DNA from: Rhodopseudomonas rhenobacensis
GTDB taxonomy: Bacteria > Pseudomonadota > Alphaproteobacteria > Rhizobiales > Xanthobacteraceae
Reading direction: 5' to 3'
DNA: 64,000 bases
Assembly: GCF_014203125.1 (NCBI RefSeq)
Contig: NZ_JACHIH010000006.1
Span: forward strand, 62,001 to 126,000
Shown here: in pieces, positions 1-8,839 of the stretch
Numbering within the stretch: the first letter of the stretch is position 1
How the letters are laid out: the number at the start of each line of letters is the position of its first letter
The notes under the pieces: model-generated
Database searches by the model: none
Told to the model about the DNA's origin: nothing
What the model saw: the letters and a program-made list of their open reading frames with translations, nothing else
Program-made: the position numbers and the translations under genes

Positions 1-77
1 CCGCCGCAAGTGCGGCGTGGTGCGCTTTGTCCGGGGCGCGCTTCTGTGAAAAGTCGATAATGGAGGCGAGCCGCTAA

Positions 78-344
78 TTACTGCCGCGCCAGGGACAGCG
101 AAAATTCGCCGTTGCGGACTCGGCCGGGCAGGCCTTCCACGAATTTTGCCACCGCGTCCTCGCCATAGGTGCTGACCAGTTCGGCGAAGGCGGCGAACAG
201 GCTGGCCTGCGCCAGGCAATCGCCATCGACTCCATCATGCCGGGCTTCGGCCCAGGCTTCGTTCAAATAACTGAGCGCGGCCTGCTTCTGTTCTTGATCG
301 GGCAGCGGGTCGCGAGCGGCGGAAAAGGACGATTGCTGGCTCAT
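78..344 (-). CDS. conserved hypothetical protein
   Basis: A short protein of 88 residues that I cannot assign to a function. It is soluble-looking and acidic, with no signal peptide, membrane segment or metal motif. The frame is open three codons further upstream to a TTG, but the ATG used here gives a more natural N-terminus (MSQQSSF). No strong Shine-Dalgarno is visible for either start. It is followed leftward only by a few tens of bases before the window edge, so its operon context is unknown. Codon use is typical of the neighbouring host genes. Confidence 0.55.
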   Translation of the reverse strand: MSQQSSFSAARDPLPDQEQKQAALSYLNEAWAEARHDGVDGDCLAQASLFAAFAELVSTYGEDAVAKFVEGLPGRVRNGEFSLSLARQ

Positions 345-764
345 GAAACTCAACAGGCTGGAGCGCGACCCACAGCGGACCGCGGCGAATGCTTGAGCAT
401 TAGCATGCGGATTAACCGGCGAAAGGGCAGTTCTTTAGGAAAGGTTAATGGCGCCATTGGGGTTCCCGGCGAGCGGGAACTGCGCGTATCGTTGCGCGAG
501 ACTCGTGTCCCGGACGCGTTGCCGCGCTTGCGCGGCGACGCGAGCCGGGACCGTTTCAAGCGCTCTGTCTCACCATGCCGTCATTCCGGGGCGCGAGGCC
601 GCTGCAGCGGCCGGTCCAACCAGGCAGTCATTCCGGGGCGGGAGGCCGAAGGCCGAGCGAACCCGGAATCTCGCTGCGAGCAAGGAAGCGCTTGTTGCAA
701 GATTCCGGGTTCATTCGCAGCTTCGCTGTTCGTGCCCCGGAATGACGTCGTTGTTGATGAGGCG
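345..764. other. intergenic stretch, no gene seen before the repeat
   Basis: No convincing coding sequence lies between the hypothetical gene and the TIGR02301 gene. Bases 345-578 show nothing I can name. Bases 579-747 are a dispersed repeat, listed separately. Frames that stay open here are arginine-rich antisense shadows of GC-rich sequence. Confidence 0.6.
579..747. repeat. dispersed palindromic repeat, CGTCATTCCGG family
   Basis: Begins CGTCATTCCGGGGCG and ends with the inverse CCCCGGAATGACG, with an internal partial copy starting near 630 and an inner inverted pair around GAACCCGGAATC / GATTCCGGGTTC. The arms could fold into a long stem. The same family recurs at 3588-3703, 7908-8022 and 59465-59618. 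Repeats of this type are abundant in Bradyrhizobium and Rhodopseudomonas genomes. No open frame is plausible here. Confidence 0.8.
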
Positions 765-1142
765 CTAATTCGCGTAGCGCGCGGTGAGGTCGCGGGAGAT
801 CTTCGAGCCTTCTTCGAGATAGCGGCGGATCGCGATGTCGGCGGCCGGGGTGCAGGTCCGGTAGGTCTGCTGGAAGCCGTTATAGCCGCGGTTGAAGCCG
901 GCGATCATCTTGGTGCGGCGCTCGCCGGACGGCGTCTCGGCGTCGACCAGGGCCTGCATCTCGTTGCGCCATTTGGTGCCCTCGTTGGCGCCGCAGATGC
1001 CGCGCAGGTAATGCAGCGCGCCGAGAATTTCCGCCAGCCGCTGCAGGTCGCCGTCGAACGGCGCGGCGGCGTCCTGCGCCCGGGCCGGGGCGAGGCCGCA
1101 GCTGGCGACGATCATCAGGATGGCGAAAAGGCGGCTGAGCAT
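765..1142 (-). CDS. TIGR02301-family secreted protein
   Basis: A 125-residue protein with a clear N-terminal signal peptide (MLSRLFAILMIVASCGLAPARA, cleavage after ARA). The mature part has Cys residues in LRGICGAN and YRTCTP, and the conserved region GTKWRNEMQALV that recalls the TIGR02301 family of alphaproteobacterial exported proteins of unknown function. The frame stays open far upstream, but that extension is arginine-rich and overlaps the NUDIX gene on the same strand, so the ATG before the signal peptide is taken as the start. It may be the last gene of a leftward operon with the NUDIX gene and the gene before it. Confidence 0.75.
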   Translation of the reverse strand: MLSRLFAILMIVASCGLAPARAQDAAAPFDGDLQRLAEILGALHYLRGICGANEGTKWRNEMQALVDAETPSGERRTKMIAGFNRGYNGFQQTYRTCTPAADIAIRRYLEEGSKISRDLTARYAN

Positions 1143-1210
1143 GAACGGGTCCAAGCGTGGCCTGATATGCCTTCTCGGGCCGGGCGGCGCAAGGCGCGGC
1201 AATGGCGGGG

Positions 1211-1657
1211 TCAGCCGCGGATCAGCGCGGAGGCGAGGGCGGCGATCGCCGGCAGCCCCTCGGTATGGCGCAATTCGGCGATTGCGTCGGGCGCAATCCA
1301 GCGGAAATCGTCGAGTTCCTCGTTGAGCTTCGGCTCGCCGCCGATCCAGCGCGCTGCGAAACTCATGATCAGATAATGCCCGGCGTGCTGCGGCCCCGGC
1401 AGCACTTCGTGCCAGCCGGCGAGGCTGGCGATCTCGATCGACAGCGCGGTTTCCTCGGCGACCTCGCGCGTGAGCGCGGCGCTGAGCGATTCGCCGTATT
1501 CGACCCGGCCGCCCGGCAGCGAATAGAACCCCTTGGCCGGTGACCTGGCGCGGCGCACCACCAAGAGCCGGCCGTCGCGAAAGATCGCGGCGCTGACCGC
1601 GAGCTGCGGCCGCAGCGGCGGGGTGTCGAGATCGGAGGGCGCGGTCACGGCGCTCAA
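1211..1657 (-). CDS. NUDIX hydrolase
   Basis: A 148-residue NUDIX hydrolase, predicted to cleave a nucleoside diphosphate linked to another moiety using divalent metal. The Nudix box is intact at about residues 49-71: GGRVEYGESLSAALTREV followed by AEETAL, with the REVAEE catalytic glutamates. The start is ambiguous. A TTG overlaps the stop of the upstream gene as TTGA, which would couple translation, and a GTG lies three codons later. The substrate cannot be read from the sequence. It runs leftward between two genes of unknown function. Confidence 0.85.
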   Translation of the reverse strand: MSAVTAPSDLDTPPLRPQLAVSAAIFRDGRLLVVRRARSPAKGFYSLPGGRVEYGESLSAALTREVAEETALSIEIASLAGWHEVLPGPQHAGHYLIMSFAARWIGGEPKLNEELDDFRWIAPDAIAELRHTEGLPAIAALASALIRG

Positions 1658-2163
1658 TGCGCCATGATGTAGTCGACGTCGGCCTCGGCGCCCTGGCCGT
1701 TGATGATGCCGCCGGCGCGGGCGACCAGCGGCTTGACCCAGCCGACCGCCTGTTCGGCCAGCGCGGCGCGGGTTTTGTCCTGTTTGGCCTCGCGCATTGC
1801 CGCACCGACCGCGTTGAGGATCGCGGTCATGTTGCGTGCGATATCGTCGAAATCGGCGCGTATCGACGGATCGGCGTTGTCATAGGCCTCGATCGCGAGG
1901 TCGCGGGCCTTGAAATTGGAGGCGTGGAAATGCTCCGCATAGGACAACGGCTGCCATTCGAGAAAATCCTCGAAACATTCCGGCAGGTCCGGAATCATCT
2001 CCAACAGCATGATCGCTTCGTTGAAATGGTTGAGATAATCGGTGGCCAGGCCGGTGTTCGGATTGATGTTGGCGGCTGCCAGCTGGGCGGCGCGCGCGGC
2101 GGCATCGGCGCCGGGCGGCGCCTGGCGAGCAGTCTGCGCCGATTGCATGGTCATCGATGACAT
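1654..2163 (-). CDS. conserved hypothetical protein
   Basis: A 169-residue soluble protein, mostly helical by composition, rich in Ala, Asp and Glu, with no signal peptide and no recognisable motif. The central region (YLNHFNEAIMLLEMIPDLPE, then a WQPLSYAEHFH segment) is well balanced and looks genuinely coding. Its stop overlaps the start of the NUDIX gene, so the two are probably co-transcribed leftward. It is divergent from the SRAP gene across 75 bp, which must hold both promoters. Confidence 0.7.
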   Translation of the reverse strand: MSSMTMQSAQTARQAPPGADAAARAAQLAAANINPNTGLATDYLNHFNEAIMLLEMIPDLPECFEDFLEWQPLSYAEHFHASNFKARDLAIEAYDNADPSIRADFDDIARNMTAILNAVGAAMREAKQDKTRAALAEQAVGWVKPLVARAGGIINGQGAEADVDYIMAH

Positions 2164-2238
2164 CGCGGCAGTGTTGGGGGTTTTCGGTTAAAGGGTGCTG
2201 AAGATGACAGTTTTTTGGCCAGGTCTTTGGTCAGGCCG

Positions 2239-3012
2239 ATGTGCGGCCGGTTCGTAATCACCTCGCCGCCGGCCGCGGTGCGGCTGGCATTCGGCTATAG
2301 CGACCAGCCGAATTTCCCGGCGCGCTACAATATTGCCCCGACCCAGCCGATCCCGGTGGTGATCCTGGACAATGGCGCCCGCAGGTTCCGGCTGATGCGC
2401 TGGGGGCTGATCCCGTCCTGGGTCAAGGACCCGCGGCAATTCAGCCTGTTGATCAATGCCCGCTCAGAAACGGTGCTGGACAAGCCGGCGTTCCGCAACG
2501 CCATGAAGCGGCGGCGCTGCCTGGTGCCGGCCGACGGCTATTACGAGTGGCAAAGCGGTGGCAAGCCGAAACAGCCGTATTTCATCCATCCCGCCGACGG
2601 CGCGCCGCTCGGCCTCGCCGGCGTGGCGGAAACCTGGGTCGGCCCGAACGGCGAGGAGCTCGACACCGTGGCGATCGTCACCACGGCGGCGTCGCAGCCG
2701 ATGGCGGTGCTGCACGACCGGGTGCCGGTGACGATTGCGCCCGGCGATTATGCGCGCTGGCTGGATTGCGCCGAGGTCTCGGCCGAGGAAGCGGCGACGC
2801 TGCTGCATCCGCCGGCGGAGGGCGCGTTGCGCTGGCATCCGGTGTCGACCGCGGTCAACCGCGTCGCCAATGATGACGCGCAATTGATCCTGCCGATCGC
2901 GGTCGGCGAGCCGGCGCCGGTCGAGCCGCCGAAGCCCGCCAAGGCCGCGGCGGCGTCGCGCCGCGCCGCCAAGGCGGTGTCCGGCGACGACGGGCAGGGC
3001 TCGCTGTTCTAG
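2239..3012 (+). CDS. SRAP domain protein (YedK/HMCES type)
   Basis: A 257-residue SRAP protein. This family covalently shields abasic sites in single-stranded DNA, with Cys2 forming a thiazolidine link once Met is removed. The start at MCGRF places Cys at position 2 as the chemistry requires. Further family motifs are LINARSET (Asn and Glu), the DGYYEWQ segment and HDRVPV. The last about 40 residues (PAPVEPPKPAKAAAASRRAA...) are a low-complexity Pro/Ala/Lys tail ending GQGSLF. The gene is monocistronic and divergent from the gene to its left. Confidence 0.93.
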   Translation: MCGRFVITSPPAAVRLAFGYSDQPNFPARYNIAPTQPIPVVILDNGARRFRLMRWGLIPSWVKDPRQFSLLINARSETVLDKPAFRNAMKRRRCLVPADGYYEWQSGGKPKQPYFIHPADGAPLGLAGVAETWVGPNGEELDTVAIVTTAASQPMAVLHDRVPVTIAPGDYARWLDCAEVSAEEAATLLHPPAEGALRWHPVSTAVNRVANDDAQLILPIAVGEPAPVEPPKPAKAAAASRRAAKAVSGDDGQGSLF

Positions 3013-3123
3013 CAGCCGCGGTTCGCCGCCCGGGTCGAAGGGCGCAAAAACGCCCTTATTCTGTCGGAAGCCGCAATCCGCTCCATTCCGATCATCTCAT
3101 CCTCAAACCGCGGTTTCCATTCC

Positions 3124-3528
3124 ATGAAAGCCACTATTTGCCTTGCCTTCGTTGCCACGGCTGCGACGGCGGGGGTCGGCGTCGGTCCCGTGCAGGCGAG
3201 ACAGTCGCAGGATCAGCAGATGATGAAGCTGTCGCCGGAAACCCGGCTCGAGCAGCGCTGCAACGCCAAGGCGATGGGAACGGTGAACCGCGAGCACAAG
3301 AACTTCAAGACCGACGAATTCGTCGCCTATGCGTTCGCCGACACCATCATCCAGGGCGAGTTGGTGAAGGCGCCTGGCGGTGCGATCCGCAACGGCAATA
3401 CCTGGTATCACCTGGCTTACACCTGCCTGACCGCCGACCAGGGACTCACCGTCAAGTCGTTCAGCTATCAGCTCGGCGCCGCCGTCCCGCGCGGCGATTG
3501 GGACAAGCATTTTTTGGTGCCGAAGTAG
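3124..3528 (+). CDS. DUF930 family secreted protein
   Basis: A 134-residue protein with an N-terminal signal peptide (MKATICLAFVATAATAG..., likely cleaved near VQA). The mature part begins MMKLSPETRLEQRCNAKAMG, which matches the DUF930 family of alphaproteobacterial exported proteins. Two cysteines, in EQRCNAK and AYTCLTAD, probably form a disulfide. The function is unknown. It stands alone, followed by two dispersed repeats. Confidence 0.8.
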   Translation: MKATICLAFVATAATAGVGVGPVQARQSQDQQMMKLSPETRLEQRCNAKAMGTVNREHKNFKTDEFVAYAFADTIIQGELVKAPGGAIRNGNTWYHLAYTCLTADQGLTVKSFSYQLGAAVPRGDWDKHFLVPK

Positions 3529-3550
3529 CCGCGCGGCGGCGCTCAGAACA

Positions 3551-3703
3551 TTTACGTTTGGATTGAAGCATCCAACTTAAACACAGCCGTCATTCCGGAT
3601 TGCGAGTTCGCAAGAACGAGCAAGTCCGGAATCCATACTCCCTGCAGGGGTTATGGATTCCGGGCTCGCTCGCAGCTTGCGCTGCTCGCGCCCCGGAATG
3701 ACG
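3551..3703. repeat. dispersed palindromic repeat, copy related to 7871-8022
   Basis: The core 3588-3703 starts CGTCATTCCGGATTGCGAG and ends GCCCCGGAATGACG. It contains the internal inverted pair GGAATCCATA / TATGGATTCC around CCTGCAGG. It is nearly identical to 7908-8022, and the resemblance extends about 35 bases upstream of the core (GGATTGAAGCATCCAAC versus GGATTGAAGCGTCCAAT). Confidence 0.85.
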
Positions 3704-3759
3704 GCCAGCGCATCGATCCACTCGAAAGGTCTCTGACGCGCGAGCCGCAATCTTTGTTT

Positions 3760-3868
3760 CGTCATTGCGAGCCGAGGCCGGCGCGTAGCGCCGGTCGACA
3801 GCGAAGCAATCCAGGGGCTGCACGCGGAGCCCTGGATTGCTTCGTCGCAAGAGCTCCTCGCAATGACG
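3760..3868. repeat. dispersed palindromic repeat, CGTCATTGCGAG family
   Basis: Begins CGTCATTGCGAGCCGAGGC and ends GCTCCTCGCAATGACG. Inside are GCGAAGCAATCCAGGG and its inverse CCCTGGATTGCTTCG. This is a second repeat family, distinct from the neighbouring CATTCCGG copies. The long imperfect dyad could form a stem-loop in RNA. Confidence 0.85.
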
Positions 3869-3921
3869 AACTTGAATGCCTGATTTCTTCAGTGGCGCTT
3901 TAATCGCGCTTGAAGTTACAG

Positions 3922-4368
3922 CTACGGCGTCGGCTCGCGGCCGTCGAGCCATTTGGCGAATACCACGCGGTCCTGCTCGGCAAAGCCGAGCTGCTGATAA
4001 AACGCCTTCACCGGAAGATTGTCGCCGCGCACCAGCAGCATCAGTTTCTCGATGCCGCGCCCGCGCAGCCAGGCTTCCGCGGCATCCATGATGCTGCGGC
4101 CAAATCGCTTGCCGCGGTGGTCGGGATCGACCGCGACGTAATACACCCAGCCGCGATGGCCATCATGGCCGACCAGCGCCGTCGCGACGATTACGTCGCC
4201 GATGCGGCCCGCCAGCACCTCGGCGTTGGCGCCGCGGCGCGCCAGCGCGATGTCGGCGCCGGGATCGTTCCACGGCCGCGTCAGCCCGCAGCGCTGCCAC
4301 AGCGCGATCACTTCGGGACTGTCGGCGTCGGCGATCGGCGCGATCGCCAGCGTGTCGGTGCTAGTCAT
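3922..4368 (-). CDS. GNAT family acetyltransferase (YpeA-like)
   Basis: A 148-residue GNAT N-acetyltransferase that resembles YpeA along its whole length. It would transfer acetyl from acetyl-CoA to an amine of unknown identity. The N-terminal IAPIADADSPEVIALW leads to the family hallmark VYYVAVDPDHRGKRFGRSIM, where the RGKRFG stretch is the acetyl-CoA pyrophosphate-binding loop (about residues 85-90). VKAFYQQLGFAEQDRVVF is motif B. It lies 20 bp downstream of the flavoprotein gene on the same strand and could be co-transcribed with it. Confidence 0.87.
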   Translation of the reverse strand: MTSTDTLAIAPIADADSPEVIALWQRCGLTRPWNDPGADIALARRGANAEVLAGRIGDVIVATALVGHDGHRGWVYYVAVDPDHRGKRFGRSIMDAAEAWLRGRGIEKLMLLVRGDNLPVKAFYQQLGFAEQDRVVFAKWLDGREPTP

Positions 4369-4388
4369 TCGGGATTTGCCGTTGTTGC

Positions 4389-5807
4389 TTATGGGTGGGG
4401 ATGCGCCAGCAGAACCTTGCCGGGATTCATGATGCCGAGCGGATCCAGCATGGTCTTCAGCGAGCGCATCAGTTGCATGGCCACCGGGTCCTTGACGCCG
4501 GGAAGCTCCGCGGCTTTCAGGAGGCCGATGCCGTGCTCGGCGGAGATCGAGCCGCCCATCTTCATCACGATCGCGAACACCACCGCGTTGACCTCGTGCC
4601 AGCGCGCCAGGAACGCCGCCGTATCGGCGCCGACCGGCTGGCTGATGTTGTAGTGGATGTTGCCGTCGCCGAGATGGCCGAACGGCACCGGCCGCGCGCC
4701 GGGGATCAGTTTCACCACCGCCTCATTGGCATCGGCAATGAACGCCGGTACCGCGGCGACCGGCACCGAGACGTCGTGCTTGATCGAGCCGCCTTCCGGC
4801 TTCTGCGCCGGCGAGATTTCTTCGCGCAATTTCCACAACGCCGCGCGCTGGCTGAGATTTTCCGCCATCACCGCGTCGTCGATCAGCGCTTCTTCGAGGC
4901 CGCGGGAAAGAATCGCCTCCAGCGTGTCGCGGCAATCCGCGCGCGACGACGACAATTCGATCAGCACGTACCAATCGTGCTTGCTCTGCAGCGGATCGCG
5001 ATTGCCGAGCGCGACGCTGAAGCGCACCGCGATGTCGGCGATCAGTTCGAAGCTGGTCAGCGCGCCCGCCGCCTCGCTGCGCGCGATGTCGAGCAGCTTC
5101 AGCGCATCCTCCGGCGATTTCAGCCCGACGAAGCCGGTCTCCACCGCGCGCGGCTTCGGAAACAGCTTCAGCGTCGCCGCGGTGATGATGCCGAGCGTGC
5201 CCTCGGCGCCGATGAACAGGTCGCGCAGATCGTAGCCGGTGTTGTCCTTCTTCAGCTTCGACAGGCCGTTGAGAATCCGGCCGTCGGCCAGCACCACTTC
5301 GAGCCCGAGCGCCATGTCGCGCGCCAAGCCATAGGCCAGCGCGGCGGTGCCGCCGGCGTTGGTCGACAGGTTGCCGCCGATGGTGCAGGAGCCCTGCGCG
5401 CCGAGCGACAGCGGGAACAGCCGGTCGGCGTCGGCGGCGTGGCCTTGCGCGTTCTGCAGGATCATGCCGGCCTCCACCGTCATGGTGTTGGAGGCGAGGT
5501 CGATGTCGCGGAGCTTGTCCATCCGCTGCAGCGACACCACCACCTCGCCGTTCAACGGCGTCTGGCCGCCGACCAGGCCCGTGTTGCCGCCTTGCGGAAC
5601 CAGCGCGATCCGCGCGGCGGTGGCGAGCTGGCAGATCGCCGCCACTTCGGCGGTCGAGCCCGGCCGCAGCACCAGCGGCGAGCGGCCGTGGAACAGGTTG
5701 CGGTCCTCGGTGACGTAAGGCGCCACGTCGGTCGGGTCGGTGACGGCGTATTTGTCGCCGACGATGGTCTTGAACCGGGCGATCATATCGGCGGAGAGCG
5801 GCGGCAT
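4389..5807 (-). CDS. FAD-binding D-2-hydroxyacid dehydrogenase family
   Basis: A 472-residue VAO/PCMH-fold flavoprotein, with FAD_binding_4 at about 40-180 and the FAD-oxidase C-terminal domain at about 215-465. FAD-binding motifs are visible: PQGGNTGLVGGQTP and GGNLSTNAGGTAALAYG. The C-terminal part has PFGHLGDGNIHYNI and SISAEHGIG, typical of the D-lactate, glycolate and D-2-hydroxyglutarate dehydrogenase group. The length fits. The substrate cannot be decided from sequence; the D-2-hydroxyglutarate or D-lactate type is most likely. Transcription is leftward, probably with the GNAT gene. Confidence 0.88.
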   Translation of the reverse strand: MPPLSADMIARFKTIVGDKYAVTDPTDVAPYVTEDRNLFHGRSPLVLRPGSTAEVAAICQLATAARIALVPQGGNTGLVGGQTPLNGEVVVSLQRMDKLRDIDLASNTMTVEAGMILQNAQGHAADADRLFPLSLGAQGSCTIGGNLSTNAGGTAALAYGLARDMALGLEVVLADGRILNGLSKLKKDNTGYDLRDLFIGAEGTLGIITAATLKLFPKPRAVETGFVGLKSPEDALKLLDIARSEAAGALTSFELIADIAVRFSVALGNRDPLQSKHDWYVLIELSSSRADCRDTLEAILSRGLEEALIDDAVMAENLSQRAALWKLREEISPAQKPEGGSIKHDVSVPVAAVPAFIADANEAVVKLIPGARPVPFGHLGDGNIHYNISQPVGADTAAFLARWHEVNAVVFAIVMKMGGSISAEHGIGLLKAAELPGVKDPVAMQLMRSLKTMLDPLGIMNPGKVLLAHPHP

Positions 5808-6027
5808 GGCGGGTCCTGAAGGCTTGTCTTCGGGCGGGACGGCGAGGGCGGCAAGGTAGCAGATCCTCTAGCAGATCCTTTGACGCTGCGGTGATGGTCC
5901 ACCGCTGCAGTGCGGCGAGAGGGCGCGCGGCAGATTTGCCGGAACAGGGCCACGAATTCTTTTGTGTAAATTGCCCGGAAGCGGCCTTAAAAGACCGCCA
6001 ACCCTTTCATCTGCCAAGGAACTCGCC

Positions 6028-7866
6028 ATGCCCGCCTATCGCTCCCGGACCTCAACCCATGGCCGCAACATGGCGGGGGCTCGCGGTTTGTGGCGTGCCA
6101 CCGGCATGAAGAATGAGGATTTCGGCAAGCCGATCATCGCGGTGGTGAATTCCTTCACCCAGTTCGTGCCCGGTCACGTGCATCTGAAGGACCTCGGCCA
6201 ATTGGTCGCCCGCGAAATCGAGAACGCCGGCGGCGTCGCCAAGGAGTTCAACACCATCGCGATCGACGACGGCATCGCGATGGGCCATGACGGCATGCTG
6301 TATTCGCTGCCGTCGCGCGAATTGATCGCCGACAGCGTCGAATACATGGTCAACGGCCATTGCGCCGACGCCATGGTGTGCATCTCGAATTGCGACAAGA
6401 TCACCCCCGGCATGCTGATGGCCTCGCTGCGGCTCAACATTCCGACCATCTTCGTCTCCGGCGGGCCGATGGAAGCCGGCAAGGTCACGGTCGGCGGCAA
6501 GAAGCGCGCGGTCGACCTGATCGACGCCATGGTGGCGGCGGCCGACGACCGCGTCAGCGACGCCGACGTCGAAGCGATCGAGCGCTCGGCCTGCCCGACC
6601 TGCGGCTCCTGCTCCGGCATGTTCACCGCCAATTCGATGAACTGCCTGACCGAGGCGCTCGGTCTCGCGCTGCCCGGCAACGGCTCGGTGCTCGCCACCC
6701 ACGCCGACCGCAAGGCGCTGTTCGTCGAGGCCGGCCATCTGATCGTCGATCTGGCCCGGCGCTATTACGAGCAAGACGACGAGACGGCGCTGCCGCGCAA
6801 CATCGCCAGCTTCAAGGCGTTCGAGAACGCCATGACGCTCGACATCGCGATGGGCGGCTCGACCAACACCGTGCTGCATCTGTTGGCCGCGGCGCATGAG
6901 GGCGAGATCCCCTTCACCATGCAGGACATCGACCGGCTGTCGCGCCGCGTGCCGGTGCTGTGCAAGGTGGCGCCGTCGGTGCCCGACGTGCATCTGGAAG
7001 ACGTGCATCGCGCCGGCGGCGTGATGGCGATCTTGGGCGAGCTCGACCGCGCCAAGCTGATCAACGCCGAACTGCCGACCGTGCACTCGGCCTCGCTCAG
7101 CGAAGCGCTGAACCGCTGGGACGTGATGCGCACCCAGAGCGACAGCGTGCGCAAGTTCTATAAGGCCGCACCCGGCGGCGTGCCGACGCAGGTCGCGTTC
7201 AGCCAGGACCAACGCTATGACGAGGTCGACACCGACCGCGCCACCGGCTGCATCCGCAACGCCGAACACGCGTTCTCCAAGGACGGCGGCCTCGCGGTGC
7301 TGTCCGGCAACCTCGCGATCGACGGCTGCATCGTCAAGACCGCCGGCGTCGACGCCAGCATCCTGACCTTCCAGGGCCCGGCGCGGGTGTTCGAGAGCCA
7401 GGACGCCGCGGTCGACGGCATTCTCGGCGGCAAGATCGTCCCCGGCGACATCGTGGTGATCCGCTATGAGGGACCGCGCGGCGGCCCCGGCATGCAGGAA
7501 ATGCTGTATCCGACCAGCTATCTGAAATCGAAGGGGCTGGGCAAAGCCTGCGCGCTGATCACCGACGGCCGGTTCTCCGGCGGATCCTCGGGGCTGTCGA
7601 TCGGCCACGTCTCGCCGGAAGCCGCCGAGGGCGGGCTGATCGGCCTCGTCGAAGAGGGCGACCGCATCGAGATCGACATTCCGCAGCGCTCGATCCGGCT
7701 CGCGGTCGACGACGCCGTGCTGGCGGAGCGCCGCGCCGCCATGCTGGCGCGCAAGGACGCCTGGAAGCCCGGGAAACGCGCCCGCAAGGTCACGTCGGCG
7801 CTGAAGGCCTACGCCGCAATGACCACCAGCGCCGCCCGCGGCGCGGTGCGGGTGGTGAAGGATTAG
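6028..7866 (+). CDS. ilvD: dihydroxy-acid dehydratase
   Basis: A 612-residue IlvD/EDD-family dehydratase that converts 2,3-dihydroxy acids to 2-keto acids in isoleucine/valine synthesis. Signature regions are [16 protein letters not shown] and [17 protein letters not shown], whose cysteines bind the Fe-S cluster, and the C-terminal [20 protein letters not shown]. The start chosen ([20 protein letters not shown]) matches the usual IlvD N-terminus and has AAGGA upstream; the longer open frame adds an unlikely leader. Full length, no disruptions. It is monocistronic and followed by a dispersed repeat. Confidence 0.97.
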   Translation: MPAYRSRTSTHGRNMAGARGLWRATGMKNEDFGKPIIAVVNSFTQFVPGHVHLKDLGQLVAREIENAGGVAKEFNTIAIDDGIAMGHDGMLYSLPSRELIADSVEYMVNGHCADAMVCISNCDKITPGMLMASLRLNIPTIFVSGGPMEAGKVTVGGKKRAVDLIDAMVAAADDRVSDADVEAIERSACPTCGSCSGMFTANSMNCLTEALGLALPGNGSVLATHADRKALFVEAGHLIVDLARRYYEQDDETALPRNIASFKAFENAMTLDIAMGGSTNTVLHLLAAAHEGEIPFTMQDIDRLSRRVPVLCKVAPSVPDVHLEDVHRAGGVMAILGELDRAKLINAELPTVHSASLSEALNRWDVMRTQSDSVRKFYKAAPGGVPTQVAFSQDQRYDEVDTDRATGCIRNAEHAFSKDGGLAVLSGNLAIDGCIVKTAGVDASILTFQGPARVFESQDAAVDGILGGKIVPGDIVVIRYEGPRGGPGMQEMLYPTSYLKSKGLGKACALITDGRFSGGSSGLSIGHVSPEAAEGGLIGLVEEGDRIEIDIPQRSIRLAVDDAVLAERRAAMLARKDAWKPGKRARKVTSALKAYAAMTTSAARGAVRVVKD

Positions 7867-7870
7867 GGCG

Positions 7871-8022
7871 TTTCGACTGGGATTGAAGCGTCCAATCCAA
7901 ATGCAGCCGTCATTCCGGATTGCGAGTTCGTTAGAACGAGCAAGTCCGGAATCCATATCCCCTGCAGGGGTTATGGATTCCGGGCTCGCTCGCAGCTGAA
8001 GCTGCTCGCGCCCCGGAATGAC
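7871..8022. repeat. dispersed palindromic repeat, copy related to 3551-3703
   Basis: The core 7908-8022 is nearly identical to 3588-3703, differing mainly in a few bases of the loops and in the segment before CTGCTCGCGCCCC. It starts five bases after the ilvD stop, so it would be transcribed as the 3' end of the ilvD mRNA. Confidence 0.85.
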
Positions 8023-8055
8023 AGCGGTGGGAATCTTAGCGGCCAAGGCGGCGAC

Positions 8056-8112
8056 CGTAACGGTCCCGGGTCTGCGGAGCAGCGCTCCGCGCTGCACCGC
8101 GCCCGGGACACA
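8056..8112. repeat. short dispersed repeat, GTAACGGTCCCGG family
   Basis: GTAACGGTCCCGGGTCTGC ... GCTGCACCGCGCCCGGGACAC, an imperfect inverted repeat. A related unit lies at 62086-62132 (GTAACGGTCCCGG ... GCAGCACCGCGGCCGGGACAC). It is intergenic and non-coding. Confidence 0.7.
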
Positions 8113-8154
8113 GGGAGTCCGGGAACTGGTCAGTAGCCGTAGGATGGGTTGAGC

Positions 8155-8202
8155 TCTTGCGAAACCCATGTCTTGCGAAACCCATGTCTTGCGAAACCCA
8201 TG
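8155..8202. repeat. three tandem copies of a 16-bp unit
   Basis: The unit CTTGCGAAACCCATGT occurs three times head to tail, the last copy ending in C instead of T. It lies between the dispersed repeat and the 3' end of the leftward DUF2478 gene. It is non-coding and may vary in copy number between strains. Confidence 0.85.
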
Positions 8203-8234
8203 CCGTCGTCAGCGGCGAGCGCCGACGGCGCTAC

Positions 8235-8801
8235 CTACTTCAGCGCCTCGCACACCGAGACGTGCTCGCTCTGCAGTAGCCCGGGGCTGCGGGTCGAGAC
8301 CGCGCTCCACCACGCTTCCAGCGCGACGCGGCTGCATTTCAGCCGCACGCTCATGCCGTCGGCGAATTTGATCCAGTCGTCGAAGCGATAGTCCGGCACC
8401 GCGATCAGCACCGGAATGTCGGCGCTGAGCGCGCGATCGATCAGGTAGCACAGCCCCTGGCCTTCGCATTCCAGCTTGCCGAAGCGGTTGATGATGACGA
8501 GATCGGCGCCGCGCTCGATCGCAGCTTCAATCTGCGCGCCGGCCTCGAGCAATTGCCCGACGTCGAGCCGGCAGCCGGAGGCGAGCGCGCCGAGATTCTG
8601 GAACAGCTGAAGCTGTTCGCCGGAATGCACCAGCATCGCGGTCAGTTGCCGCTGATCCAGTTCGTGATGGCCGATCTGCACCAGCCCGACCGGGCGTGAG
8701 CCTCGCACCGAAAGATCCGCGGCGAAGTCGCGCAGGATCGCGTCGGGGTCCTGGTCCTTGTCATAGACCAGGGCTGCGAGGTCGCATTGCGAATCGAACA
8801 T
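8235..8801 (-). CDS. DUF2478 family protein (first paralogue)
   Basis: A 188-residue protein of the DUF2478 family, often encoded beside molybdate transport, ModE or nitrogenase genes. The biochemical role is unknown. It shares the family blocks CRLDVGQLLEAGAQIE, GADLVIINRFGKLE, VPVL-type strand IPVLIAVPDY and ALEAWWSAV with the paralogue at 10566-11156. No P-loop is visible. The upstream region carries a ModE-box-like dyad (8840-8865) 38 bp before the start, which suggests molybdate-dependent control. It runs leftward, 127 bp beyond the modE-like gene. Confidence 0.8.
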   Translation of the reverse strand: MFDSQCDLAALVYDKDQDPDAILRDFAADLSVRGSRPVGLVQIGHHELDQRQLTAMLVHSGEQLQLFQNLGALASGCRLDVGQLLEAGAQIEAAIERGADLVIINRFGKLECEGQGLCYLIDRALSADIPVLIAVPDYRFDDWIKFADGMSVRLKCSRVALEAWWSAVSTRSPGLLQSEHVSVCEALK

Positions 8802-8839
8802 GACGTATCCTTCGCGGCGCGCGGAACTTTTATCATTGG

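Noticed and set aside
237-1376. A 379-residue rightward frame across the first repeat and the TIGR02301 gene.
   Set aside because: It runs through a dispersed repeat and antisense to two recognised genes, with an Arg/Gly/Ala-rich translation and no domain.
3588-3868. The palindromic repeats as CRISPR arrays.
   Set aside because: There are no regularly spaced identical repeats with unique spacers. These are single long dyads found dispersed in the genome.
6052-8169. A 705-residue leftward open frame antisense to ilvD.
   Set aside because: It is a long antisense shadow caused by high GC at third positions. Its His/Arg/Asp-rich composition and lack of any domain contrast with the intact ilvD on the other strand.
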